Shown here: positions 23,062 through 30,827 of the stretch, in pieces
How positions within the stretch are numbered: the stretch's first letter is position 1
How the letters are laid out: every line of letters begins with the position of its first letter
DNA from: Marinospirillum celere
GTDB lineage: Bacteria > Pseudomonadota > Gammaproteobacteria > Pseudomonadales > Halomonadaceae
Reading direction: 5' to 3'
Assembly (NCBI RefSeq): GCF_900112235.1
Contig: NZ_FOLH01000001.1
Location: forward strand, 186,001 to 250,000
Length of the DNA stretch: 64,000 nt
The notes under the pieces: generated by a model
What the model saw: only the letters and a program-made list of their open reading frames with translations
What the model was told of the DNA's origin: nothing
The model's database searches: none
Position numbers and translations under genes: made by a program

Positions 23062-23105
23062 GAACAGGCATTACCTGAAAACCCAAGAAGCAGGAGGGCA
23101 TGCTA

Positions 23106-23510
23106 ATGCCACAACTCAACACCACTCAGGCCGGTATTGCCGCCTACGAAAACACCACCAGCTTTACCGACGAACCCCTGTTCACCGGCGAGCGACAGCA
23201 ACACACCGACAAGGGCACCTTCGCCGCCGAACAGGATCTGCCTGCTCATACCGTGCTGGCGCGTGATGCCTCCGGCAACCTGGTACCGGCAGAGCACGGC
23301 GGTGAAGGCACCCTGGGCACCCCGGTTGCTATCTCCATGGTCGCCGTCAAAACCGGTGAAGCCGAAACCGCTGACGCACCCTGCTACTGGGGCGGCTGCT
23401 TCAACCCCAATCGCCTCTACTGGCATGAAAGCTATGACGATCTGGACAAAAAATTGGCTGCCTTCGGTGAAGCCTCCACCAGCAACATTGCCATCAAGGC
23501 TATGCGCTAA
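23106..23510 (+). CDS. Head decoration protein, gpD-like
   Basis: ATG 23106 has GGAGGG at good spacing; another in-frame ATG lies at 23100. The 134 residues contain DLPAHTVLARDASGNLVPA, a signature of lambda D-type trimers that cement the expanded capsid, and GTPVAISMVAVKT. Position between protease and capsid genes is canonical. Confidence 0.85.
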   Translation: MPQLNTTQAGIAAYENTTSFTDEPLFTGERQQHTDKGTFAAEQDLPAHTVLARDASGNLVPAEHGGEGTLGTPVAISMVAVKTGEAETADAPCYWGGCFNPNRLYWHESYDDLDKKLAAFGEASTSNIAIKAMR

Positions 23511-23576
23511 CCCCTGAATTTCCCTCAAAACCCCATTGAATTGGTGTACTGCCAGCAGTACGCCCAGGAGACCCTC

Positions 23577-24608
23577 ATGCCTGAACTTTACGATACCCAT
23601 ACCCTGCTGCAAGTGCAGGAACACCTGGACCCCATGCCCAGCTTCTGGCTGAACATGGCCTTTGCTGAAGAAATGCGTTTTCCCTCGGAATGGATTGATC
23701 TGGAAAAAATCCAGGGCAACCGCACCTTGGCACCGCTGGTCATTCCCACGGCTGAAGGCGTGCCCATCTACAAGCGCGCCGCTGAAGCCAGCCGCTTCCG
23801 TGCTGCCTACATGAAGCCCAAGGACATGGTAACGCCAGATCGCTCCATCAAGCGTCGCCCCGGCGAAGCCCTTGGTGGATCAGCCACTCAAGAGCAGCGT
23901 GAAGACGCCATCGTTGCAGACATCCTCGCAACCCATCGCTCCGCGATTGAGCGCAGCTGGGAAGTCATGGCTGCCCGCGCTGTCATCGATGGCAAAATCA
24001 AGCTGAAGGGCGAAGACTACCCAGAAACCCTAGTGGACTTCCAGCGCGACCCCAACCACAACGTCACCTTGCTGGGCTCTGAACAGTGGAGTGATGAAAA
24101 TGCCAATATTCCAAGTCAGCTCACTTCCTGGCGTGGCACCACCCGCCGTGCCAAGTTCGGCGGCCCCACCAACAACCTGGTATTGGGCAAAGAAGCAACT
24201 GAACACTTCCTGCGCAACAAGGAAGTGCGCAAGCTGCTGGATACCCAGGTGCGCGGCACCGAAGGCAACAGCTTCAACATCGGTGTGCGCGAAGGCGAAG
24301 AAGTGGAATTCCTGGGCCGTTTTGATGGCGGCTTAGCGGTCTGGTCCTACTCCGGCTACTACGAAGAACAGGACGGCAGCCAGCAAGAAATCCTGCACCC
24401 TGAAGAAGTGGTACTGGTTGGCCCTGGCATCCGTGGGGTGCGCTGTTTCGGTGCCATCATGGATCGCAAGGCCGGTTACCAGCCTGCCAGCATGTTCCCG
24501 AAAATGTGGGAACAAGAAGACCCCGCAGGCCTGTGGATCATGACCCAATCAGCCCCGCTAATGGTGCCCATGCGCCCCAACTGCTCGCTGAAAGCGCGGG
24601 TGCTTTAA
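23577..24608 (+). CDS. Major capsid protein, gpE family
   Basis: ATG 23577 follows CAGGAG. The product has 343 residues, almost the same as lambda gpE (341). Features: FPSEWIDLEKIQGNRTLAP, APLVIPTAEG-type N-terminus, and the C-terminal region DRKAGYQPASMFPKMWEQED. It forms the shell of the icosahedral head. The DNA is G+C-rich like the rest of the head cluster. Confidence 0.92.
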   Translation: MPELYDTHTLLQVQEHLDPMPSFWLNMAFAEEMRFPSEWIDLEKIQGNRTLAPLVIPTAEGVPIYKRAAEASRFRAAYMKPKDMVTPDRSIKRRPGEALGGSATQEQREDAIVADILATHRSAIERSWEVMAARAVIDGKIKLKGEDYPETLVDFQRDPNHNVTLLGSEQWSDENANIPSQLTSWRGTTRRAKFGGPTNNLVLGKEATEHFLRNKEVRKLLDTQVRGTEGNSFNIGVREGEEVEFLGRFDGGLAVWSYSGYYEEQDGSQQEILHPEEVVLVGPGIRGVRCFGAIMDRKAGYQPASMFPKMWEQEDPAGLWIMTQSAPLMVPMRPNCSLKARVL

Positions 24609-24676
24609 TCCGCTGAGCCACACAGGTAGCCGGTCTATCCGGCTGCCTGCTCCACCTTCCACCGAGGAACACAACC

Positions 24677-24889
24677 ATGCCCAAAGCCATTGCCATTACC
24701 GCCATCCAGAAACCAGAACAGAAAATCCCTGCTGGCGCAGAGTTTGAAGCCAGTCAGGAAGAAATTGACAGCCTGATTGCCAAAGGCGCTGCCAAGCTAC
24801 CCACTACAAAAACCGCCGCGCCTGAACAGGACGACCAGAAACCAACTGGCAAACAACCCGGCAAAACAGGCGCTGCAGGTAGTAAATAA
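24677..24889 (+). CDS. Small head-associated protein (FI position)
   Basis: A 70-residue protein with a compact N-terminal half (KIPAGAEFEASQEEIDSLIAKG) and a Lys/Gln/Gly-rich disordered tail. It follows the capsid gene as FI does in lambda. Similar short proteins with this KP-x-A-F-xx-S-xx-E-x-L core occur in many phages; role unclear. Confidence 0.6.
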   Translation: MPKAIAITAIQKPEQKIPAGAEFEASQEEIDSLIAKGAAKLPTTKTAAPEQDDQKPTGKQPGKTGAAGSK

Positions 24890-25197
24890 TGGACTTCAGC
24901 CAGTTTGAGGCCCAACTGAACCAGGAGGTCTTTGACCGCCTGGGCGAAACAGCAGAAATTATCGTTGAAGACGCAGACCCCCAGCCTTGCAGGGTTGAAA
25001 TCACGGAAGACATGGCCGTCAGGGATGACAACGGCTTTATCAAGGAAACCCGCTGCGAAATCGGTCTGCCGGTCGAGCTGGAGCCAAAGCGCGGCCTGGT
25101 TCTGCGCATTATCTCGAACGGTAAGCACTGGCGACTTCACCAACTGCTCAGCAATGACGGTTACGAATCCAGATGGGTAGCCCTGCCTTATGACTAA
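24889..25197 (+). CDS. Head-tail connector, FII-like
   Basis: A 102-residue protein starting within the preceding stop (TAATG). It has an N-terminal helix and a beta-rich remainder (RGLVLRIISNGKHWRLHQLL). The size and place match lambda gpFII, which joins tail to head. Confidence 0.65.
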   Translation: MDFSQFEAQLNQEVFDRLGETAEIIVEDADPQPCRVEITEDMAVRDDNGFIKETRCEIGLPVELEPKRGLVLRIISNGKHWRLHQLLSNDGYESRWVALPYD

Positions 25198-25744
25198 TGC
25201 CAACCAACAACTGAAAGACAGTGCCCGTGAACTGCGGGTCTTGGACAAAAGAAGCGACCAGGCCGCATCCCGCGCACTCAACCGCGCCATTCAACAGGCA
25301 CGCACAGCAGCTAATCGTGATATTCGAGACGGCCTGAAGCTCAAATCCAGCTACCTGAACCAGCAACTTCGGATTGCCAAAAAGGCCAACTCCAACGACC
25401 TGGAGGCCGTGCTCTCCACCCGCAAGCGTGGCGTACTCATGACCCGCTACCCGCACCGAGAGCTACAAAGCGGCGGTGTCAGCGTCAACATCCGGGGTGT
25501 GCGCGTCAAGATGCCCGGCGCCTTCCTGATGCGTTTTGCCAATGGCCGCACCGGCATCATGGTGCGTGTTGCCTCTGCAGCAGGGAAATCCAAAAACGGC
25601 GAAGGTCGCAGCAAAGGCCTGGAAACCCTCTACTCACCGTCACCCAGCCAGGCCTTCAGCACCGTTATGCCTGATGTGAAAACCCTGGCAGCAGCTCGCG
25701 TGATTGGTGAATACGAACGACTGATGAGGTTAAAAGCCGCATGA
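25190..25744 (+). CDS. Minor tail protein Z family
   Basis: A 184-residue basic protein with an Arg/Ala-rich helical N-terminus (SRALNRAIQQARTAANRDIR) and the core RFANGRTGIMVRV, a pattern of phage gpZ proteins, which help tail completion. Overlaps both neighbours by a few bases. Confidence 0.75.
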   Translation: MTNANQQLKDSARELRVLDKRSDQAASRALNRAIQQARTAANRDIRDGLKLKSSYLNQQLRIAKKANSNDLEAVLSTRKRGVLMTRYPHRELQSGGVSVNIRGVRVKMPGAFLMRFANGRTGIMVRVASAAGKSKNGEGRSKGLETLYSPSPSQAFSTVMPDVKTLAAARVIGEYERLMRLKAA

Positions 25745-26190
25745 ACGCACCTGCCGTACAAGCCCTGAAAGCCATTCAGGAAAAACTGAAGGAAATCAGC
25801 ACCGCCAACGGCTACTACACGGATCTGAATGAAAACGTGGTCTGTGGCCCTGCTGCCTACACACTGTCAGTGAACCCGAAAACGCCCCTGGTCATCGTTA
25901 GCCACGGCCCGACAGACCCAGGGCAGCGAGGCTCCAGCAAAGCCAAGCTTCAGTACATGCCAGAAATCTTCCTGGCTGTTCGGCCATCCGAGGAATCGGA
26001 CACCCAGCTTGCCAATCTGGAACACGATATTCGCACCTGCCTCTTCACGCCATTGGGTAGCCGCGCCCTCAATGGCAAGGCAATCAGCGTAGAAGAGCAG
26101 GGGTCTGCCCCCAGTACAACTGAAGACAGCCGCTACGCCCTGTCTTTTATCCCCGTCACCCTGACCATCATTGAAAACTACGAGGCTTAA
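25741..26190 (+). CDS. Tail terminator, gpU-like
   Basis: A 149-residue protein located between Z-like and tail tube genes. The C-terminal half (DTQLANLEHDIRTCLF, then SRYALSFIPVTLTI) fits the alpha/beta pattern of tail terminators, which cap the tail end. The assignment relies mostly on order and pattern. Confidence 0.65.
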   Translation: MNAPAVQALKAIQEKLKEISTANGYYTDLNENVVCGPAAYTLSVNPKTPLVIVSHGPTDPGQRGSSKAKLQYMPEIFLAVRPSEESDTQLANLEHDIRTCLFTPLGSRALNGKAISVEEQGSAPSTTEDSRYALSFIPVTLTIIENYEA

Positions 26191-26192
26191 TC

Positions 26193-27167
26193 ATGGCTGA
26201 AAATACCCAAATCAAAGACCGCTCCTACCTCGGTAAAGGCATCATCTACATGGGGCTTTACCCTTCAGGGCCACTGCTACCGGTAGGCAACTGCTCTGCA
26301 CTCAACATCAGCATTACCGAAGACAAAAAAGAACTACCCAATCACATGGATGCCGGGGGCGGTAACCGCAATGAAGTCAGCCGGATTCAGAGCGTCAATG
26401 TTTCTATTACCGCGCATGACCTCAGCGCCCGCAACCTGGCCATGGCCACACGAGGCACCACCAAGCTACAAGAACCTGTTGCTGTAGTAGGGGAGGCTCA
26501 CACGGCCTACCCCAGTGCGCTGGTTGATCTGGAATGGATTCCCGACCCAGAAACTCTGGTCGTGCGCTCAACAGACTCCAGCACCACAGAAGTGGAAGAT
26601 GAAGAAGTTACTGTGCCGGTGGGTGGCCTGATCGAACCGGCTCAGCCACTGACCAGTGGTCTGGTTGTGAAGAACAATGCCGGTGACACCACCTACACCG
26701 AAGGCACGGACTATGAAATCACCCAGGACAACAAAATTCAGGTTCTGCCCGGTGGTGACATCAGCGAAAGCGACACCCTGAAGATCAGCTACCTCAGTGC
26801 TTCTGGAACCGTGTACCAGCAGGGCACCGAGTATGAAGTCACCCCGGTAGGCCTGCGTATTCTTGGCGGCCAGCTGAGTGAAGAAAAAGCCATCAAGATC
26901 GACTACACCCCGGTGCCCCAGCACAACCTGGAAGCCCTGACCGAAGCAGGGCAGGAATACCGCCTGGTGTTTGATGGCCTCAACGAAGCCCAGTCCGGCA
27001 AACCAGCCAAAGTCAAAGCCCACCGCTTCAAGCCCAGCCCCACCGATGGCCTGAACTGGATCGGAGACGACTTTGCCGAAATGACCATTCAGGGCGGACT
27101 GCTTTCGGATTCCAGCATCAACGCCCAGGGAGCCAGCCGCTTCTTCCGAGTGCAAATGGCGGATTAA
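26193..27167 (+). CDS. Tail tube protein, gpV-like
   Basis: A 324-residue protein; the N-terminal region (GIIYMGLYPSGPLLPVGN, then SVNVSITAHDLS) matches tail tube subunits of siphophages. A central insertion repeats a TYTEGTDYEI / YQQGTEYEV motif twice, giving extra immunoglobulin-like surface material. It would form the hollow tail tube. The next gene should be a tail-assembly chaperone, but the moron block begins instead. Confidence 0.8.
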   Translation: MAENTQIKDRSYLGKGIIYMGLYPSGPLLPVGNCSALNISITEDKKELPNHMDAGGGNRNEVSRIQSVNVSITAHDLSARNLAMATRGTTKLQEPVAVVGEAHTAYPSALVDLEWIPDPETLVVRSTDSSTTEVEDEEVTVPVGGLIEPAQPLTSGLVVKNNAGDTTYTEGTDYEITQDNKIQVLPGGDISESDTLKISYLSASGTVYQQGTEYEVTPVGLRILGGQLSEEKAIKIDYTPVPQHNLEALTEAGQEYRLVFDGLNEAQSGKPAKVKAHRFKPSPTDGLNWIGDDFAEMTIQGGLLSDSSINAQGASRFFRVQMAD

Positions 27168-27186
27168 CTGTCGTCTTTTAGGTCAA

Positions 27187-27217
27187 TTGCAAAATAAAAG
27201 TAATTTTATGTTACAAT
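27187..27217 (+). promoter_or_regulatory. Promoter for the moron block
   Basis: TTGCAA (27187-27192) and TACAAT (27212-27217) with a 19-base spacer in an A+T-rich stretch, just upstream of the BRO-N gene. The local base composition differs sharply from the tail tube gene. Confidence 0.45.
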
Positions 27218-27248
27218 TTGTTACCAAGGTGCTTTAGGTGGAGGTGTT

Positions 27249-27659
27249 ATGAACCAACTTGGTATAAATAACAATATGTTAGAAGCAATTTCATTGGAAG
27301 AGAATGCCTGGGTGCGTGCAGTGCAACTGGGTGAGGCACTGGGCTATACCAAGCCTGGAAAGCAAATCAATGCCCTGTACAAGCGTTATCAGGATGAATT
27401 TACGGAAGACATGACGAAGCTGACCAAAATTCACGATGATGAATGCAAGGGACACTCAGCAAGCCAAAACCGCCAGACTCGTGTTTTCTCACGACAAGGG
27501 GTTTACCTGATGATCATGCTTGCACGCACCCCTGAAGCCAAACTGATGCGGGAAAAAATGTTAGACGACCTGCATTCAGTTGTAACCAGGGTTCCGACAA
27601 CTGCAAAGGATTTACCCGCCTGGGCCCAAGAAGAGATAGTGGAGGTGCCAGTTAAGTGA
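27249..27659 (+). CDS. BRO-N domain antirepressor-like protein
   Basis: A 136-residue protein consisting of a BRO-N/P22-AR-N-type domain: ENAWVRAVQLGEALGYTKPG near the N-terminus and RQTRVFSRQGVYLMIMLART, then PEAKLMREKMLDDLHSV. These domains bind DNA and act in phage regulation. GGTGGAGG precedes the ATG. It is the first gene of the insertion between tail tube and tape measure and has its own promoter-like sequence. Confidence 0.8.
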   Translation: MNQLGINNNMLEAISLEENAWVRAVQLGEALGYTKPGKQINALYKRYQDEFTEDMTKLTKIHDDECKGHSASQNRQTRVFSRQGVYLMIMLARTPEAKLMREKMLDDLHSVVTRVPTTAKDLPAWAQEEIVEVPVK

Positions 27660-27660
27660 T

Positions 27661-27713
27661 GCCTGAGATCAGGCAAAGAAAAACCCCAGAAAGGCGGCCA
27701 CCTCGCTGGGGTT
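27661..27713. repeat. Two hairpins after the BRO-N gene
   Basis: GCCTGA/TCAGGC (27661-27674) and AACCCCAG/CTGGGGTT (27682-27713). The second has an A-run on its left, so it acts best as a terminator for minus-strand transcription and perhaps weakly for plus. Confidence 0.45.
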
Positions 27714-27756
27714 CAGATCAACACTCCCAACCATCACGAAAGGAGATTGAACACTC

Positions 27757-27927
27757 ATGAACAATGATAGCTCAAACTTTGTGCTGAAAACAACTTTGCT
27801 GGAGGTATCTATGCCTTTCCATGAAATTCTGGCTTATGCAGTGGCCATTGGGGTGGTGGCTGTCTGTTTTTCAGCCTGCTTTCTGATGCTGAAAAAAGCC
27901 TTTGAGAAGCCTGACAAAAGCAGGTAG
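27757..27927 (+). CDS. Small single-pass membrane protein
   Basis: A 56-residue frame with AAAGGAG upstream. Residues 24-46 are hydrophobic (LAYAVAIGVVAVCFSACFLML) with a basic C-terminal end. An internal ATG at 27811 has its own GGAGG five bases upstream and would give a 38-residue version; either or both may be used. Not recognised. Confidence 0.5.
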   Translation: MNNDSSNFVLKTTLLEVSMPFHEILAYAVAIGVVAVCFSACFLMLKKAFEKPDKSR

Positions 27928-27951
27928 TCACCACGGTACGGGGATGACTTG

Positions 27952-28038
27952 ATGGCACCTATTACCTTCATGGTTTTCGCACATTACGGTTACAAGGCCG
28001 CCCAGCTGATTATTGCAGCGATCGAGGGCATGCCGTAG
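27952..28038 (+). CDS. 28-residue micro-ORF
   Basis: A short frame starting at ATG 27952 behind GGGGAT, ending just before the cold-shock-like gene. It is weakly hydrophobic ([20 protein letters not shown]). Coding is possible but unproven. Confidence 0.3.
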   Translation: MAPITFMVFAHYGYKAAQLIIAAIEGMP

Positions 28039-28070
28039 CATTGCAGCAAAAGAAGACACATGGAGGCACT

Positions 28071-28724
28071 GTGAAAGGAAAGATAGTTTCATTTGTTGCG
28101 TCGAAGAAGTTTGGCTTTATTGACGGTGAAGATGGTGAAAGCTACTTCCTGCATGTCAGCAAGCTGAAGGACAAGAAGCAAGAAAGCCAGCTGATCAAAG
28201 GCACTCCTGTCAGTTTTGACCCTGTACCAACCCCAAAGGGCCTTAGTGCCACCCAGGTTGAAGTGCTTCCGGTTCATATTGGTGAACGGCTGGTATCATT
28301 TTTTGTGGCTAAAGGAGAGCCAAAGCATGGAAAGGTCATCTTCAAGAAGAAAATTGAAACCAGCTTTGAAGATGATAAAGATAAAGCCTTTGACCACTTC
28401 AAGGCCTGCGCACAGGAGGCAGGCTGCAACGCTGTAATCAACTTCAAGCCTGATCGTCAGACATTTGAAGATGGTAACTATAAATACAGCAGCTTTTCGC
28501 ATATTGGTGAGCTTGCTTTGGTTATCGAAGAGTATGTCTGCACCAGTGCGGAAGAGGCAAAGAAATCAAAAGAAGAAGTTCAGCAGGCTGTTCAAGAAGC
28601 TGAAAAAAAAGCTAACGAGGTAGTACAGCAAGAAGCAGAACTAAGGACTAACCAGCTTTCAGGCTGTTTGGGTCAGCTTGTTGTATTTGTTGGCATAGCG
28701 TCAATTTTCTATGTCATTATTTAA
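28071..28724 (+). CDS. Cold-shock-domain membrane-anchored protein
   Basis: The start is GTG 28071 with GGAGG upstream (a TTG at 28041 is weaker). Residues 1-65 are a cold-shock domain with KKFGFIDG (RNP1) and SYFLHVS (RNP2), so single-stranded nucleic acid binding is likely. Residues 95-160 ([20 protein letters not shown]) recall YbjQ-like domains. A charged coiled coil (about 162-198) leads to a C-terminal membrane helix ([18 protein letters not shown]). An RNA-binding domain tethered to the membrane is unusual. Part of the moron block. Confidence 0.7.
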   Translation: MKGKIVSFVASKKFGFIDGEDGESYFLHVSKLKDKKQESQLIKGTPVSFDPVPTPKGLSATQVEVLPVHIGERLVSFFVAKGEPKHGKVIFKKKIETSFEDDKDKAFDHFKACAQEAGCNAVINFKPDRQTFEDGNYKYSSFSHIGELALVIEEYVCTSAEEAKKSKEEVQQAVQEAEKKANEVVQQEAELRTNQLSGCLGQLVVFVGIASIFYVII

Positions 28725-28739
28725 AGGGCTTGGTCACAA

Positions 28740-29516
28740 ATGGATTTTCTAATTTTTATCGGGTTTTGTATCGCAGCCAGCCTTCTGGCCTGGGGCCTTG
28801 CCAATGCCATCACCCGCTGGATGACTCAGGGCACCCGAGAAAAAGACCCCAACTTCAAGATAGATTTCCAGCTTCACCCCAATCAGGCACTCCATAAACA
28901 CCAACTCTTCTGGCTGGCCGCTTTGACTCCAGTGGCTATTGGCCTGTTGCTCAACGTCAAGATTTTCTGGGGTGCAGGCTTTGACTTCTCTATTGATGGT
29001 TTTAATCACTGGGTCACCAACAGCAAGCTGACCCTTGGCCTGATGGCTCTGGGCATTCCCTTTGGAGTGATGGTGGGTAGCTTTCACCGGACACTGCAAA
29101 CGGCTGAGCAGATTAAACTGACTCAATCATCTTTAAGGCCAGTTTTGAACACATCTGAGGGTGTGGATGGTGATGTTTTTTATTACAGAATTCATAATAC
29201 GGGGCTTGGTCCCGCTTTAATAAAGAGTGCAAGCTTGCAGGTTTTGGGCAGTAAACGTGATTTTTACAATGGTTCTGATTTGCGTGAATGGCTAGATACT
29301 GTTTTTAAAAACTACAAGGTAAATATTTTGGACTGTGTTTCTTTAAATGCAGGTTATGTGATGCAGGCAAGCTCTAAGGAAGAAATATTTAAAATAGCGG
29401 CTAAAGACTTTTCTTCTAAAACACTGCTTTCAAATGGATGCCTCAGAGTTTTTGTAGAATATGAGGACATGTACGGAAATTGTTTTAAGTTTCCACCAGA
29501 TACAATAGATCAATAA
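28740..29516 (+). CDS. Membrane protein with C-terminal soluble domain
   Basis: A 258-residue protein with three hydrophobic segments (about 2-22, 57-75 and 98-115) and a C-terminal domain of about 135 residues that looks beta-rich (DVFYYRIHNTGLGPALIKSA). The first half of the gene is G+C-richer and the second half clearly A+T-richer, suggesting a chimera near 29130. It follows the cold-shock membrane protein by 15 bases. Function unknown; envelope change in lysogens is a guess. Confidence 0.65.
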   Translation: MDFLIFIGFCIAASLLAWGLANAITRWMTQGTREKDPNFKIDFQLHPNQALHKHQLFWLAALTPVAIGLLLNVKIFWGAGFDFSIDGFNHWVTNSKLTLGLMALGIPFGVMVGSFHRTLQTAEQIKLTQSSLRPVLNTSEGVDGDVFYYRIHNTGLGPALIKSASLQVLGSKRDFYNGSDLREWLDTVFKNYKVNILDCVSLNAGYVMQASSKEEIFKIAAKDFSSKTLLSNGCLRVFVEYEDMYGNCFKFPPDTIDQ

Positions 29517-29519
29517 CCC

Positions 29520-29549
29520 TTGACACCACCTCCTGACTCGGTCTAGTCT
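29520..29549 (+). promoter_or_regulatory. Promoter of the C4-type RNA
   Basis: TTGACA (29520-29525), an 18-base spacer and TAGTCT (29544-29549). A start near 29556 fits the beginning of the first hairpin of the small RNA. Confidence 0.6.
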
Positions 29550-29555
29550 TCCCTC

Positions 29556-29636
29556 ACTGCTGCAAATTCAGCAGTCGGGATTGACAGCCCGTTTTACAGT
29601 AGGTGGACACGATACCGCCACCCGAGCGGTTTTTTT
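29556..29636 (+). ncRNA. C4-type antisense RNA
   Basis: The predicted transcript is about 80 bases with three hairpins: CTGCTG/CAGCAG (29557-29574), CGGG/CCCG (29576-29591) and a terminator ACCGC/GCGGT plus U-run (29614-29636). Segment CGGGATTGACAG (29576-29587) can pair with CTGTCAACCCG at 29710-29720, and GTGGACAC (29603-29610) with GTGTCCGC at 29636-29643, both on the read-through transcript upstream of the antirepressor gene. This is the logic of the P1/P7 C4 RNA (77 bases), which blocks antirepressor translation. Confidence 0.65.
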
Positions 29637-29785
29637 GTGTCCGCATGGCAAGCCTGTTATGGGCGGGCCGTGTGGGAGGCGCTTGCGCCTGCCGGTGCCT
29701 ACGACCGGTCTGTCAACCCGCACGGTTCGCTCTCCACTGTTGACAGAGTGGGGAGTAAAAACATAACTACTCGTAGGGTGAAGCC
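29637..29785 (+). promoter_or_regulatory. Leader between C4-type RNA and Rha gene
   Basis: This 149-base leader holds the target segments of the antisense RNA and several inverted repeats (GGAGGCGC/GCGCCTGCC). Open frames crossing it (for example one ending GSKNITTRRVKP just before the Rha start) could be an icd-like short peptide coupled to the antirepressor, but no ribosome site is convincing. Confidence 0.45.
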
Positions 29786-30676
29786 ATGACCAACGCAATC
29801 GCGTTACCTCAGAATGCTATCTTTCAAGATCATAACCAGATCAAAACCACCTCACTAAAGGTGGCTGAAGCATTCAATAAGCTCCACAAAGATGTGCTCA
29901 GAAAGATCGAGAGCCTTGATTGCTCTGCCGAATTTGCGTCAGCGCATTTTTACGCTCACGATGAAATGATTCAGGCAGGGCCAGTTAAGCGCCTCTCCAA
30001 AGTCTACGAAATGACCAAAGACGGTTTTATGTTTCTGGTCATGGGCTTCACTGGCAAAAAAGCCGCGCAGATCAAAGAAGCCTACATCAACGAATTCAAT
30101 CGCATGGCTGACCTGCTCAATGGCCGTGGCCACCAACAACCCTCAACCGTTGAAGACCGCCACCCGCTGAACATCGCCGTGCGCTCCCTGGCCAACCAGC
30201 GATCTGCCCAGGGTAAGCCAGCGGATTACGCCAGCGTCTGGCGCACCGTGAACGGCTATCTCGGCGTTGAACACATTGAAGACGCCAGCAAAGAACAGGT
30301 GCAAAAAGGCCTCAGCTACGTGCAAACCCTGCTGGAAGGCGAGCTACTACCCAAGGAACAACTGCCGGAACCCAGCCAGAAGCTGGACTACTCCGTAAAA
30401 CGCTGGGTCAAAATGAACCCCTGGTTCAGTCACCGGCAAAGCCTGATGCCCCAGGGCCGCTTTCAGGTCACACCCGATATGGTCTACGGCATGGATGCAA
30501 AATCACCCACGCTGGCGCTGGTGAAAGAACTCAGCGATCAGGGCCACGACCTGCATGCCTGCCAACTGGAAGTTCTGGCACTCAGGCACCATCTGGAAAG
30601 CACCCGCAACGCCCTCTACAGCATCCAACAGCGCTGCAACACCAGCCTGACAGGGCAGGGGTTCTTTAGATACTGA
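29786..30676 (+). CDS. Rha-family / P22 antirepressor-like protein
   Basis: A 296-residue protein. Residues 15-110 match the Rha domain (TTSLKVAEAFNKLHKDVLRK, then YEMTKDGFMFLVMGFTGKKA). Residues 120-190 (ASVWRTVNGYLGVEHIEDAS) resemble the C-terminal domain of the P22 antirepressor. Together with the upstream C4-type RNA this is an immI-like cassette whose product would inactivate repressors. TAGGGTG precedes the ATG. It may act on this CI or on those of other phages. Confidence 0.8.
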   Translation: MTNAIALPQNAIFQDHNQIKTTSLKVAEAFNKLHKDVLRKIESLDCSAEFASAHFYAHDEMIQAGPVKRLSKVYEMTKDGFMFLVMGFTGKKAAQIKEAYINEFNRMADLLNGRGHQQPSTVEDRHPLNIAVRSLANQRSAQGKPADYASVWRTVNGYLGVEHIEDASKEQVQKGLSYVQTLLEGELLPKEQLPEPSQKLDYSVKRWVKMNPWFSHRQSLMPQGRFQVTPDMVYGMDAKSPTLALVKELSDQGHDLHACQLEVLALRHHLESTRNALYSIQQRCNTSLTGQGFFRY

Positions 30677-30693
30677 TTTGATTCGTTTAAAAA

Positions 30694-30736
30694 AACAAAG
30701 CCCCAGCAGCTGAACTGCCGGGGCTTTGTTGTTTTT
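30694..30736. terminator. Bidirectional terminator after the Rha gene
   Basis: An eleven-base-pair stem AACAAAGCCCC/GGGGCTTTGTT followed by GTTTTT, with an A-run on the left. It isolates the immI-like cassette from the PilX-like gene. Confidence 0.75.
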
Positions 30737-30827
30737 GTTGTCTGGTTTTTGACTGAGGCCTTTGCCAAATGGTTGTTCTTGGGGTAGTGTTCGATAAGAC
30801 TCATAAGTCCAAATGGAGAATTTACGG

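Noticed and set aside
29581-29766. Frame of 61 codons over the C4-type RNA region
   Set aside because: It spans the small RNA, its terminator and target sites; the Arg/Pro/Thr-rich product looks like an untranslated leader.
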